NCBI RefSeq assembly: GCF_963855985.1
Contig: NC_087106.1
Span: 14,276,012-14,340,011, forward strand
From: Ostrinia nubilalis
Lineage: Eukaryota; Arthropoda; Insecta; Lepidoptera; Crambidae
Direction: 5' to 3'
Length of the DNA stretch: 64,000 nucleotides
Made by a program: the position numbers and the translations under genes. This document shows, piece by piece, positions 48,701 to 56,238 of this stretch. Numbering within the stretch: position 1 is the first letter of the stretch; each line of letters opens with the position of its first letter. The notes under the pieces are model-generated. The model was given only the letters and a program-made list of their open reading frames with translations, ran no database searches and had not been told where the DNA came from.

Positions 48701-50833
48701 GATCTTATTAATCCATCACAACTAGTATTGTATTACGTTGTAGAGCAGCATATACGCGGCATTTTGGGGTTCCGCATCATAATAAGTAATCTCCACGTGT
48801 TCTTGAGACATGTTATTTACATAATACACGCTTTTTAGATATGGAATACATATTCGAATTCATGTTTTGAGATCATAAGGCTTTAACGCTTCCTTCAGAT
48901 AGAAACCGTGCTCTTTATTTACCAGGAAGATTCAGAGACAAGAGACAAAAATATTTTATGATACGGAATCTACTTACAACAAATTAACTCGATCGTATCT
49001 ATCTTTTTTGTCAAAATACATAGTAGCAAAAAGTTGTTTGCATGGAATCCATTGATCAGTCGCCCACGCGCCCAGCGGCATATAAGGTGCGATGACACAA
49101 GCCCTGCTGCTATACTTCTTGTCCCATAAAATGGTGGTGGTTTGACATTGCCTAACATTGGGTGTGTAAAAATGTAAACAACACTATGTATAGACTTCTC
49201 GGAATGATTAAAAAACCCAAATAAATCAATGTGAAGCTTATTATTATCGACGTAGCAATTAGCAATTAACACACCGATATTGCATTTTAGATTTATATCA
49301 GCCTTATCAGAACGGAAACTTAAAATAGAATTGACTACTAATCGCTTCATCCTACCTATTTAAGAGCTGCTCATAAAAGTAACAAGATTCAAGTCATTGT
49401 AAATCTGTCGACCATAGAACAAAAAATAATCATGTTCCATGATCTGAGCTGTCGACAAGTTGATTGAGTTATTAACTTTATATTGGTGCTATAAATATTG
49501 CTATCGCAATAATAAGTAACGTAACCGCAATAAAAAACTAGATCAAGCTAAACTCGTATAATGCTAGCATGTGTAATGTCAAAAACAAAAGAGCAGCAAA
49601 AAGAGAGTTGTTTTGCATTACTCGTAATTAACTATGTCCAGTAAAAACACGTTACGTGTTACCGCTCAAAACTAAACGGGTCGGAGAAACTTGTAAAATT
49701 GCGATTTTCACGCGCCCGCGCAACACACACAGATATCATCAAAAACGCGCATAATTCACCGCAAACTAACCGCAGCACTCGGCTTCACTCGTGTGTTTGG
49801 ACGGCTTCCTTGTGTTGCGCAATTTATCACCAAAGATAAAGTGCTTGTTAAACCAAATAGTATAAAAAATGTACTCAAGGTGAACCTACCGCGAATTACC
49901 TGAGGCTTTTTACTTTAACACACTGGTCAGTCATTGTTCACCATGACAAACTAAAAACTAATTCTTGTTTTCAAATGCTTAGCAGCACAGTTTACTTAGT
50001 TTAAATATGTAAGTAATGAAAATTCCCCTTTTAGTCCGCAAAAAAAGACTGGCAATAATGTAAGATAATGATAGAAACGAACTGAAAAACGTTTACAGTG
50101 ATAGGTACAAACACAGTTTTCAATTATTATAAACCATACCTAATCATCTATTTTTTATACAGGTACAAGTTACTATGTATCAATTCGATATCTATTTCAA
50201 GTGTAAAGAATTCGTTTGTTGGAAATTTTTTGTATGCTCTTTTACACTTCGGCAGCTCATGAAAAATGAAACAATTGATAGCATTAACCAGCATTAGCCA
50301 GTAATATTTAAGGTTCGGCCAAACCAACGCGATCACACGCGATCAGCCGGCGTGCAGCGATGGCGATCAATGCATTTAGGTCTGGTCGCCATCGCTGCAC
50401 GCCGGCTGATCGCGGTGTGATCGTGTTGGTTTGGCCGAACCCTTAAAGACTTACCTATGGTTTTGTTAATCCAGTCAGCCAAGTCCTCCTGCAGCGGGAA
50501 CAGCTGCCTGGCCTGCGAGTACAGGATCTTCTCCCGGTAAAAGTCCTCGTCGTCCTCGCACGGCGTCTGCGCGGCCAGCGCACAGTCCGCCCTCTCAAAA
50601 CTACTGCTCATCTTCCTATTCACGACTATATCTCCATGGCCAACGAGCCTCTCCTCCTTCTCATCCAGGCTCTTGACGTACTCGAAGGCGTTGGTGCGCT
50701 CGAACGCGTTGAAGATGCGATCGAAGTTGCCGCTGAGGGGCCGCTCGAAGCTCGGGGGCTCGGAGGGTGAGGATACAGGCCCCCACGAGGTCCGGCTGCC
50801 GATGGCCGTGGGCCCGCAGCGGTAGTACGCCAT
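17723..50833 (-). CDS. pigs: GAS2-like protein (CH plus GAR domains), pickled eggs homologue; eight coding exons, 708 residues
   Basis: GAS2-family proteins bind actin through a calponin-homology (CH) domain and microtubules through a GAR domain. Exons in transcript order are 50833-50455, 28461-28337, 23260-23119, 22228-22027, 20378-20335, 20243-20131, 19538-19410 and 18715-17723; all junctions are GT-AG and all phases agree (2127 bases). The start is ATG at 50831-50833 in a good context (GGAGATGG), 13 bases after an acceptor, so a non-coding first exon lies upstream. The CH domain covers about residues 113-235 ([46 protein letters not shown]). GAR covers about 336-405 ([36 protein letters not shown]). 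The tail is rich in Ser, Pro and Lys, with four or five [15 protein letters not shown] repeats that could be phosphorylated microtubule-binding segments (inference). I saw no SxIP motif. Exon 4 ends in the minisatellite at 20719-22101. Confidence 0.9.
18925..19110. repeat. Partial copy of the 7039-7771 element family
   Basis: TCTCAATGTCGTCAACGATA, GTCGAGCACCGTTT and ACGTCAGTGATCAGTACTG match 7170-7265 with substitutions. It lies in the intron between GAS2-like exons 7 and 8. Confidence 0.5.
19231..19361 (-). mobile_element. MITE of the GAGTTGCACCACCTAACTTT family (copy 1 of 3)
   Basis: Reverse-oriented relative of 28173-28298 and 37450-37572: ends TAAGCTAAGTTGCACTA and GGCGCAAATCAGCCTAA, with shared interior ACTCCATACAAAAAACACCGG. 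It stops about 42 bases from the splice donor at 19404-19409. Confidence 0.75.
19410..19538 (-). CDS. pigs: GAS2-like exon 7 (first half of GAR domain)
   Basis: Acceptor CTTGCAG precedes 19538; the donor GTCAGT follows 19410. It holds 43 codons, [19 protein letters not shown] to GRNVFIR, with the conserved Cys residues (347, 349, 354 in the protein) of the GAR zinc-binding fold. Confidence 0.93.
19755..19890 (+). mobile_element. RTE-like retrotransposon 3' fragment, copy 2 of 5
   Basis: AGCAGGAAGGCGCTGGATG and CAGCAGTGGACGTCCTACGG match the coding end at 59612-59741, with indels that break the frame. Confidence 0.65.
19935..20058 (+). mobile_element. Second non-LTR retrotransposon 3' end with poly(A)
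   Basis: The sequence reads as the decayed C-terminal coding end [13 protein letters not shown], then CATCTCACTTAACACCAGGT, and closes with an A-rich tail at 20049-20058. I recall this ending from lepidopteran LINE/SINE tails. It lies in the GAS2-like intron, antisense to the gene. Confidence 0.5.
20131..20243 (-). CDS. pigs: GAS2-like exon 6 (acidic linker)
   Basis: Acceptor TTTTCCAG and donor GTAAGT. Two bases finish a Ser codon, then 37 codons ([11 protein letters not shown] to NELDKR). It is an acidic, Ser/Thr-rich linker between the CH and GAR domains. Confidence 0.85.
20335..20378 (-). CDS. pigs: GAS2-like exon 5 (44-base microexon)
   Basis: Acceptor TCTTTTCAG and donor GTAAGT. One base completes the Lys codon left open by the exon ending at 22027, then [14 protein letters not shown] and one base. 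The phase fits on both sides, which supports use of an array donor of the AA/GTGAGT type. Confidence 0.8.
20719..22101 (-). repeat. 109-bp minisatellite, 13 copies of the end of GAS2-like exon 4 with its splice donor
   Basis: Twelve exact 109-bp periods connect the leftmost and rightmost copies. On the - strand each copy codes GLDSA(M/V)[13 protein letters not shown] and PDADK, then a donor GTGAGT (12 copies, + strand 20822-20827 to 22021-22026) or, at the left edge only, PDGEK and GTAGGT (20713-20718). Each unit also has an acceptor-like CCTGCAG 27 bases after the donor. The two outer copies carry ATG (Met) where all inner ones have GTG (Val). The left copy runs into unique intron and the right copy into unique exon, so the array expanded across the exon-intron boundary. 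The 490-520-codon + strand frames here arise because 109 is not a multiple of three. Confidence 0.95.
22027..22228 (-). CDS. pigs: GAS2-like exon 4 (end of CH domain)
   Basis: Acceptor CTGTCCCAG precedes 22228. It completes a Val codon, then [20 protein letters not shown], finishing the CH domain, and a linker to PDAD and the first two bases of Lys. I end it at the first array donor (GTGAGT, 22021-22026), because the next in-frame codon in the unspliced reading is TGA. Confidence 0.88.
22335..22508. mobile_element. MITE with AGAGCGCTTTCACATTTAGGCG ends
   Basis: Left end TTAAGAGCGCTTTCACATT and right end AATGTGAAAGCGCTTTAA are inverted. GC-rich interior with CAGCTGCTGCGCTGCAG. It lies 106 bases upstream of GAS2-like exon 4. 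Confidence 0.75.
22730..22985 (+). mobile_element. Non-LTR retrotransposon 3' end with (CTTT)n tail
   Basis: GTGACCCTCACTCGGCATGG onward, closing with GTAATAAATGTATC and a (TTTC)n run at 22965-22982. A 3' tail of short tandem repeats after AATAAA is typical of LINE insertions. No reverse transcriptase is left. Confidence 0.55.
23119..23260 (-). CDS. pigs: GAS2-like exon 3 (CH domain core)
   Basis: Acceptor TTGCCCGCAG and donor GTGAGT. It holds 47 codons and one base: [38 protein letters not shown]. The ARDN-like and FE-x-DDLV motifs are typical of GAS2 CH domains. Confidence 0.92.
23261..24426. other. Intron; LINE tail at about 23790-23905
   Basis: AT-rich intron. GTGCAGCAAATAAATGC followed by (TTAC)n at 23866-23905 looks like another truncated non-LTR 3' end. 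Nothing else was recognised. Confidence 0.45.
24884..26995 (-). mobile_element. piggyBac-like transposon inserted at TTAA
   Basis: TTAA at 24880-24883 and 26996-26999 flank CCCTTTACACACGA and TCGTGTGTAAAGGG, inverted ends of piggyBac type. The right arm of the host foldback still shows the uninterrupted site (GCAGTTAAGGAACGG, TTAA at 27516-27519). The 2112-bp element holds a decayed transposase. Two copies of the palindrome CTCACGATAGTGAG lie 35 bases apart at 25016-25029 and 25051-25064. Confidence 0.9.
25387..26460 (-). pseudogene. Decayed piggyBac-family transposase
   Basis: Read on the - strand, fragments in several frames run in family order: an acidic N-terminal part ([14 protein letters not shown]), a segment with [13 protein letters not shown], then LWKVQPMIN, and near the C-terminus [18 protein letters not shown] followed by a Cys-poor tail ending at about 25390. 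Stops and frame shifts separate them, and I could not place all three catalytic Asp residues. It is inactive. Confidence 0.7.
28173..28298 (+). mobile_element. MITE of the GAGTTGCACCACCTAACTTT family (copy 2 of 3)
   Basis: Ends CTTAGGCTGAGTTGCACCA and TGGTGCAATCCAGCCTTAGG are inverted. The interior CCGGTGTTTTTTGTATGGAG is shared with 19231-19361 and 37450-37572. It stops 32 bases from the splice donor of GAS2-like exon 2 (28331-28336). Confidence 0.85.
28337..28461 (-). CDS. pigs: GAS2-like exon 2 (CH domain)
   Basis: Acceptor TTGTCCCCAG and donor GTGAGT. Two bases finish Gly, then 41 codons [34 protein letters not shown], ending GLIVG. This is the N-terminal half of the CH fold. Confidence 0.92.
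28529..28664. mobile_element. MITE with CTAAAATAGTAAGAC ends
   Basis: AGCTAAAATAGTAAGACACGGGTCT is mirrored, with small differences, at 28637-28664. The interior has CACGGCTGCAGCATCGCAGC. 136 bp. Confidence 0.75.
29052..29215 (-). mobile_element. Non-LTR 3' end with (GTCAAA)n tail, copy 1
   Basis: CAAAGTCAAAGTCAAAATTT then AGGAGCCTCTACATGTCTCA and ATCTTTTTACCCTACCAGC. This is the reverse complement of 31085-31231. The hexamer tail marks a LINE 3' end. Confidence 0.65.
29299..29418 (-). CDS. Putative 40-codon cassette exon, unknown product
   Basis: On the - strand, an acceptor (AGTATCTAG, with a poor pyrimidine tract) and a donor (GTAAAC) bound 120 bases that are open in the phase left by GAS2-like exon 1 (one base) and end in the phase needed by exon 2. 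The peptide contains [19 protein letters not shown] and [14 protein letters not shown] and HNTCALVG. If included, it would insert 40 residues into the CH domain after LADWINKTI. Codon use is GC-richer than the flanks. I do not recognise the sequence; it may instead belong to another - strand gene or an old element. Confidence 0.4.
30420..30760 (+). repeat. Diverged solo arm of the 34616-36500 family
   Basis: CATATGAAACTAGACCTA, AAAGAAAACGTAATAACTTT, TTGATAAAATAAAAACAGTG and ATACATAAAATACACAAAAA follow the order seen in the arms of 34616-36500. A single copy, lying within the centre of the foldback at 29500-33181. Confidence 0.65.
31085..31231 (+). mobile_element. Non-LTR 3' end with (TTTGAC)n tail, copy 2
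   Basis: CGAAGCGCTGGTAGGGTAAA, ATGTAGAGGCTCCTTAAG, AACAAATAAAGAAATTTTGAC then repeats of TTTGAC. Inverted relative of 29052-29215. Confidence 0.7.
31233..31350 (+). repeat. Dispersed repeat, copy 3 of 3
   Basis: CACTGCAACTCCTGTGTAGC and TTTGTCCCGGGGTAAAG match 3444-3570 closely. Confidence 0.55.
31780..31945 (-). pseudogene. Remnant of a pogo/CENP-B-type transposase N-terminus
   Basis: On the - strand the reading [19 protein letters not shown] is followed, across a stop, by [11 protein letters not shown]. This matches the helix-turn-helix region of pogo-like transposases, where an EEEE-L-x-x-WI pattern precedes GFP-x-x-K-x-DL. Stops and shifts break the frame at once. TATTGGCACT words at 31390-31650 may be part of the same element. 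Confidence 0.4.
32272..32351. mobile_element. 80-bp insertion with (AAAT)n tail in the right foldback arm
   Basis: The left arm lacks these bases at the matching position, and AATT appears on both sides of the insertion. It ends in an (AAAT)n run, as small retroposed fragments do. Confidence 0.65.
33490..33585 (+). mobile_element. RTE-like retrotransposon 3' fragment, copy 3 of 5
   Basis: GGGGGAGGCCTATGTTCAGC, then AGTGGACGTCCTATGGCTGA and (ATG)n to 33582. It decodes as [11 protein letters not shown] and stop, as at 59612-59765. Confidence 0.75.
34041..34291. mobile_element. MITE, mariner/Tc1-like ends, TA flanks
   Basis: TA then CAGGGTGTTAGGTAAATGGG at the left, mirrored by CCCATTTACCTAACACCTG then TA. 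Stems of ~45 bases include AGCCGACACTAGC. 251 bp, AT-rich interior. Confidence 0.85.
34331..37066 (+). repeat. Interrupted dispersed lepidopteran repeat (CCGGCCAAGTGCG type)
   Basis: The start (CCGGCCAAGTGCGTGTCGGA, AGGGTTCCGTACCA) is at 34331-34376 and the remaining body at about 36510-37066, with GACGGACAGACGGACGG and the close AGGGTTCCGTTTTTTGCCA, TACGGAACCCTA. Between them lie a TAGCTGACCCGGCGAACTTT repeat (34423-34610) and the palindrome 34616-36500. A run of 14 G lies at 36663-36676. I know both repeat types as very frequent in Lepidoptera but cannot name their class. Confidence 0.6.
34616..36500. mobile_element. Double palindrome element with four alternating arms, TA flanks
   Basis: TA precedes CAGTGTGAGTCACGTTAAAG at the left and its complement is followed by TA at the right (36501-36502), as for mariner/Tc1 insertions. 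The whole 1885 bp is palindromic about 35558, and each half is itself an inverted pair, so the arms run forward (34616-35075), reverse (35158-35557), forward (35559-35958), reverse (36041-36500). All four code the same 60-100-codon frame ([20 protein letters not shown]), which is AT-driven and of no known family. Confidence 0.85.
37450..37572 (+). mobile_element. MITE of the GAGTTGCACCACCTAACTTT family (copy 3 of 3)
   Basis: GGGTGAGTTGCACCACCTAA and GGATGGTGCAACCCAGCC ends. The interior GTATGGAGTTTGACAGATTT aligns with 28173-28298. Confidence 0.85.
37573..39654. other. Intron; small repeat fragments, possible SINE
   Basis: At 37910-38050 the - strand reads GGTTCGACGCC, a good polymerase III B box, so a tRNA-like SINE fragment is possible. 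38176-38270 and 39145-39250 share GCAAATAGGC and TTTTACACGTC with one another, a dispersed repeat. GC-rich islands at 38515-38660 and 39400-39530 could be regulatory. No exons were recognised. Confidence 0.35.
39655..39795 (-). mobile_element. RTE-like retrotransposon 3' fragment, copy 4 of 5
   Basis: CATCATCATCATTTCAGCCA, then TAGGACGTCCACTGCTGAAC and GTCTGCGTCCAGCGCTTCCC: the reverse complement of the 59612-59765 ending. Frame slightly broken. Confidence 0.75.
39796..43096. other. Long GAS2-like intron, no exon recognised
   Basis: AT-rich. A 17-A run is near 39920. At 42340-42530 the - strand is open for about 65 codons ([19 protein letters not shown]) without ATG or a convincing acceptor; I treat it as repeat-derived. 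The 70-codon frame at 40212-40424 has no known features. A GC-rich island with TTAATTA is at 41080-41150. Confidence 0.35.
43097..43605 (+). repeat. Dispersed repeat of the CGCGACTTCGTACGCGTGG type
   Basis: It begins GGCCGCCCGCGACTTCGTAC, has a duplicated AACTCCCGTTCCCGTGGGAA segment (near 43192 and 43325), ATACAGACAGACAGAAG, and ends TTCATGTACAGAATTGACC. I know this repeat as abundant in moths and butterflies; its class is unclear to me. Confidence 0.6.
43606..46643. other. Intron; hairpin at 45811-45868 and (TA)n at 46570-46593
   Basis: No exon recognised. ATTTTCAGCTTTCAATT and its perfect complement (45811-45850) form a 17-bp stem with a 6-base loop, overlapping a second stem GAAAATATAC/GTATATTTTC to 45868. 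GC-rich patches at 44510-44620 and 45480-45620 are possible regulatory DNA. Confidence 0.4.
46644..46805 (-). CDS. Small open reading frame, 53 codons, function unknown
   Basis: ATG at 46803-46805 (context GAGACATGA) to TAA at 46644-46646. The peptide starts [20 protein letters not shown] and includes [20 protein letters not shown]. Base composition is much more GC-rich than the surroundings. No domain recognised, no signal peptide. It could be a fragment of a mobile element or a chance frame; the opposite strand is open over part of it too. Confidence 0.2.
   Translation of the reverse strand: MSTNEDQRIIVSSDKMAVVGRNPSGQDPASHDVVVCPLYEGLTHSWEIRNPLL
47034..47279. mobile_element. MITE with TTGGTCCGTCAGACAGATAAT ends
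   Basis: Left TTGGTCCGTCAGACAGATAA and right TTATCTGTCTGACGGACAAA are inverted, with a second inner pair around GTGACGTCAC (47130 and 47165). Inside is a 19-T run. 246 bp. Confidence 0.8.
47785..47865 (-). mobile_element. Truncated non-LTR 3' end
   Basis: ATCAAAATCAAAATCAAAAG then TATTTATTCAGTTTAGACCA: a hexamer tail followed by the complement of a LINE end, like 29052-29215 but of another family. Confidence 0.5.
47866..50307. other. First GAS2-like coding intron, near end; no exon recognised
   Basis: AT-rich. Open frames (for example 48970-49350 on the - strand, 126 codons) have AT-driven composition and no recognised motifs. A GC-rich patch at 49690-49810 could be regulatory. Confidence 0.35.
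50308..50446. mobile_element. Palindromic MITE abutting a GAS2-like splice donor
   Basis: Arms of about 59 bases (TTAAGGTTCGGCCAAACCAA to AGCGATGGCGA, and the mirror image to CCTTAA at 50446) enclose a ~20-base loop. On the - strand the donor GTAAGT (50454-50449) ends only two bases before the palindrome, so a strong hairpin would form in the pre-mRNA directly after the exon. Confidence 0.9.
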
Positions 50834-50846
50834 CTCCAGGCCTGGG
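50455..50846 (-). CDS. pigs: GAS2-like exon 1 (first coding exon) with 13-base 5' UTR
   Basis: Acceptor CTTGTTCCAG precedes 50846; coding starts at 50833. It holds 126 codons and one base. It begins [20 protein letters not shown], has a Ser/Pro-rich and then acidic N-terminal extension, and ends [13 protein letters not shown], the first CH helix. The donor is GTAAGT. The acceptor shows that a further 5' non-coding exon lies upstream (higher coordinates), not identified here. Confidence 0.9.
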
Positions 50847-53800
50847 CTGGAACAAGAGAGATGATGTCAGAATGGTTGTATGGTTAAAGTAGATAAAATA
50901 AAGAGGCCATATTCATTTAGCTCTGAATAGGATGCAGATACCTCGGCTGTAGATAACGTTGACAGAAAAGGTAAGGATAACGAAATTTAAGGTCCTATCG
51001 ATGAGTACATTGCTAGCGCACTACCCACACTTGTTAGCAGTCTTAATTGACTTAGAAGACAAACGTACCTATTTAAGATCACCTGCACTTTAAACGTCAC
51101 ACCATTTAAGCTAATAACGGAAGGAATATGGAAGCCTACAGAAGAATAAATGAACAAAAAAATACCACACAAATGAGGCGCCAAGACATAATGTTCTCAA
51201 TCATAATTGCTCGTAATATACCTCGTTATATGCCATTAATGTTTTTTAATTGTCAGTGACATCAGCGTCATAATAGAGCCGAGCTAGCCGAGGTTTGGCC
51301 TTCGAATAAGACTGAACGATAACAAAAACTAATAACGTACGGTCATTCTTTGACTGAACATCGGCAACGCAATTTGCATGTTAACAAGGGATCAGTTGTT
51401 GGGCTGGTGCTGAACTAATGAGGGGACGAAGGTCGGGTTTTGACAGACTAATCGTGGTTCAAAGTCGTCAAAACGGATTAATATGATTTTGAATGAAACG
51501 GAGTTGACGGGTTAATATTTAAGCTAGACGTCTTCTTTTAACTGTTCCGAGAAATATCATGAACCCAAAACATTTTGGTGAAGAAGATTCATACATACCT
51601 AATATCGCCTAATGCTAAGACTTACTCTTTCTACAAATCTATGATGGTGAAATCTAGGATGGACATGGTGTATGGTGATGTGTTGGTTTTTGCCTTTTTA
51701 AAATGTTAACTAAAATAAAAAGTTTACAGTCGTAATGGCTACCAATCTACACATAGCCGTGATGGAGTCAGCCTGTTTCTATTCTCAGTTCCTATCTAAT
51801 GGTAAGTAGCGGGTCATCAGACTTATAATCATTTCCCAGCGGTACGAGCAGTAATCCCGGAGCCTGAAAAGGCGCGACGTTCATGTGGCGGCTAGATGAA
51901 AGCGCCGTACAAGGCGAAGTTCGCGCGTGACGCGAGCGTGCGTGCGCGCGCGCCGGCCTTTACACGGCGCGGTGTTCACGCACGACACGTGACGCGGGAC
52001 ACGAGGAACATGACTGGCTGAATGCTTCGAGATTATGGATTAACATTAAAATACGAAATGTAATTATGTTTACGTAAGTTTTGTGGAAGATAATAATTAT
52101 GGGTAAAAGTAGATGAAGTTTTGACATCATATTGACATTATCAAACCGATGAATCTGGGTTCTTTTTGCTTGCAGATAAGTGAAAACTTTCTTGTCCGCT
52201 TAGTAATTAAACTGGTCAACTTGACCTTACAGTGTAAATAGTCTAGCGAGCTGGCCATCTACTCTTAACTGGGGGAGCAAGTCCGGGTCCTTTGTTTGTG
52301 TTGTTTCGCGACCGAATGCCCGATTCGGCACGGAGTTCATATAGGATTAAACAAAGAACTGTTTCTAGTCTCAACGACATCTACACAAATACTTTGAGAC
52401 ACGGTGACTTTACATACTTATTTTTTTAATTATGTAGGTATTTCTTAGTTTTTCAAAAAATATTGTTGCTTAAAAAACATCAATCTACCTATCATTACCT
52501 AAGCTATTATACTCGTTTAGTGTGGTAACAGCAAAGTCAACCCTGGTGTCAGAACTTCAAGAACCGCGACGATACTCAATTTTACCTTACAGCTTGATGC
52601 ACCCCCCAAAGAAAGTACAAAGTGTCACTCCTATTTAAAGTAGATTTAAATGAAATGTCCTCCAAACTGACACATAGCTAAAGAGCTATAATTATCCAGT
52701 ATCACGATTTACAACGAGACCAGTTAAACGTTTGCCAGTTGACAAATTGTAGGATGTAGAATCACGCGCGTCCACGACTTCTTCCTTAATCAATTTAATC
52801 CCCTGCGGCAATTGTCTCCCGCGCAAGAACACAATGTGACCGCAAATCGGCGCAGGATTCAGTCGTGACGCGGCGTGAGTCAACCGCTCCTGATAGGGAG
52901 TATAGCAAAAAGCAACTAGAAAAAAGTTCGTAATGATCCATCAAAGAGGGTACTTAAAAGGACTTGGGTTTTTTGAGTGTTAGATCTTTTTGTGTCAATG
53001 AGTACCTACATAAATGGAGTGGCTTATGAGCTGATATTTTCGGAATCACAAAAACTAAAAAAAAAATATATATAAATACATTGATTGTTTTCAGGTTTTC
53101 AGTGCAATTAACCAGTTTGTATTCCACGATTGACGAGGTTCATTGGATAAGGTAAAAAGAAGACGAATGATTAACTAGAAAATGACGTGACGATCCTTGG
53201 CCTGTGTCAAGTTAATAAAAATCTGTTTGCCATATCATCTAACATTCATTGATCATTCTTTAGTATCACTTCGTAACAGGAAATTACTCCCCTCCAAACG
53301 AAATGAATACGGAAATTGGTTGGCTGACAATGGCGACTCTATGTCTGCCTAATTGACTGGTGTTTCTGGTGTTTGGGAACCATCGCATTGACTAAAACGC
53401 AATATCATCATATTAGATTCAGATTGAATGATCACTCATCAAGTTAATAAAGTGTAAAATTCATCGATTCATAAATAGGAATGACGCTAGAGTGCTTTGA
53501 TTTCAGCTGGTAATTTTCTACAATTAAGTAGTCAAATGAATGCACCACCAAATTACGAGTATTAACTGTCTTTAAATTGTGTGTCATCAACCAACTAATG
53601 CCGCTACACAATTACCGAGTTATCCATGAAGTCCAATTTATTCTATGCAAAGCGAACCCACTTTATTATAGGATTACGGTACTTTGACAAATAGGAACGC
53701 GAAACAGTTGGGACGGCCTGGCACGGCATTGCGGAAGTATAAAAATCGATCCCACCAAATTGGGACAATATTTTGCATATTCTTCGACACGAACACAATG

Positions 53801-56109
53801 TGTTATAGATTCTACAATTGTAGAATACAGTTTAGTATTGTTTGGAGGCGTTTTATTGAGCAACAACACGCAAGTATGCAGGTCGCGGTTATCCTCGGGA
53901 AGACGACAGTTTCGCGTTGGGCTTCGTTTGCGGTTTGTACTATCGATCGCCGAGTTACATAGAAACTACTCACTTTCTTTACGAGTACTTACGAATTTCT
54001 CAATCGAAAATACGGTAAAATACCTTGGAGAGGACGGGACCGCAACCACAAAACGTTTTAGAAAAGACGTTTGGGTATGCGGGTCGGGTGCTTGCTTTAT
54101 TATGCAACTTCATAGAGTTCATTTCATAAACATGAGTTGCACGAGTCTTTTTCAAGCAATTATAGCAAAAAATGCACTTGCTCCACAACACACGCAGGGT
54201 ATTTAGGTTAATTATATAATTACGGTGGAATTCGCGAGTGGCTTGCCGCATGTCCAGCGCCGAGATTCCGGCGACGGATGGCTGCAAGAGGCTCTCCTTG
54301 GCTATCGGGTGCACTTTCGACCGACGTCAATCACCGCGTGCGCCGCCGTGTGCGAGCAAATAGTGCAGAAGAGTAACTACACTTAAACAAGATAATAATT
54401 TAAGTGTTTGTTGTCTAGATTCTCTCTCCATCATCATTTACTTTTATTTCTGGTCAAGGGAACAATCGTAGACTTGTCTTTTGGATACAGTTGTTTGGTT
54501 GCATGGGGTTCTGCGCATCAATAAAATAAACTTCAGCAATTATGAATCACACAATATCAGTCATATGACATCATGACAACTAACAATGGTATTTTGACAA
54601 TAAGGCAGATGCTAGGATCTAGATTGTAGAGCATTCAAGTGTCCCCTCTGTCGCTAGGTACTCCGGCCCTACGCGTGTAGCCCACGCGAGCGACGACTAG
54701 GTCAAGTTGAGCGAGCGCGCGCGCAGCTTCGCGCAAATCACGCGTTTTTGCGCATTCACGCCCGACCCGATGGACCGACGAAGATCGATGGCCGCTCCAG
54801 CTGGGCTGCATTATTCATCGGCCGACTTGATTGACTGTATGTGTTTACTTTAATTCCATATGCCCTGATACAGCGCGTTGAATTTATTGGCTTGAAAGGC
54901 ACGCATTCTAGAATGTTACGCATTTTACTAGATAATTATAGAGTATATTACCTATTTGGTTTACGCAGTTCGATAATGAAAAAATCGTACCATAAAAACT
55001 ACTCTTTTGTAGTAGAAAGAAGTAGCAAAAAGAGATAAAAAATAAAAGTCTCATCAGGAATGTACAGCCACGCCCTATTCTAATCTCTGAATGATCAGAG
55101 ATGAGAGGATAATTTCATTGACAGAGTCAGCTTACTGTATCCGTCCATGATAGCAGCTCTCAATAAGTTAATCGAGTCTCGAGATAGAGTCGAGGGCTCT
55201 TGATGAGCATCGCATGTCGAGTGGATCAGTGATTGTGTCCGTCAGACTCTATCATGATTGCGAGCAGTCTCGCTGCCTCTAGGCTGAGAGCTCTCGATCA
55301 ACAATCGTCCCCGCTATCCAAAGGGTCCTTAATAAATACTGCCAACTATGGCGGCTTGACAAATGCGCAATGCACAAAGTGTAACAATGAGTACACATAT
55401 TACACGAGAACTTACAATTTCGCAATAGAAACTTTTTTATGTTTCCTTGATTTCACCCATCTTTATCACAAACTTAATCAATTAATTAGTTCAGTGCTTA
55501 AATTGTGAGATAGTAACAGAGAAACTTATGTCTATTTATTTATTTATTGACAAAGATCTACCAACAACACATCTTTACATAAACAAGTAATGCATGCAAT
55601 GATGACAAGACCAAAAGATGTGTCTTTATAGGTAAATACAGCTTACGTACAAAATAAAATCTTGGTATAATCTAATATTACTGTTAGTAAAAATAAGAGG
55701 CACTTATCTCATTCTATCAAAAGCTCTCAATCAAGTCGGAGATAGAGCACGAAGTCTTAAATGAATAAATCGCTGCCGGTAAATAATACTCGTAGTACAA
55801 GTGGCTTGATAGAGCATGCGTGTCGCGTCTCCTGCGCGGAGTCTTCCCTCGGGACAAAAGGCCGCAGGCGCAGGATGCAGGGTTGCCACGTCAAATGATT
55901 TTGTAAGTATTCATTCACATTTAAAGAGAGCTAGTATACGAGGTATACAAGTTTAAAAACCTGGATCAGACATAGCAAAGCATATTAGCAAGAGGAAATA
56001 GCGACAGGCGGGGCGCGAAGAATGATAGCCGATGGAGAAGAAAGTTTCCTTATTAGACACTGCGCATGCTGCCATTAACTATTACATAATGGTAAGACCA
56101 AGAATTCAT

Positions 56110-56238
56110 AAGATAAAATGCCTAATTATGTGCCTAGGAATGAATCAAATCAGCAAGATAAAATACCTAGTTATGGACCTAGAAATGAATCAAATCACCA
56201 AGATAAAATACCTAATTATGTACCTAGTAGAAATGAAT
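56110..56238 (+). repeat. 45-bp tandem repeat, about 2.9 copies
   Basis: AAGATAAAATACCTAATTAT, GTACCTAGAAATGAATCAAA and TCA(C/G)C repeat three times with point differences. The period is a multiple of three, so the frame at 56032-56241 codes a 15-residue repeat (KIKYLVMDLEMNQIT). There is no other sign that it is a gene. Confidence 0.75.

Noticed and set aside
48970..49350. 126-codon - strand frame
   Set aside because: AT-rich codons, no recognised motif or exon signals; a chance frame in an intron is likely.
53760..54314. 148- and 104-codon frames
   Set aside because: They overlap on opposite strands, with no domains and ordinary composition; part is a CpG-rich island instead.
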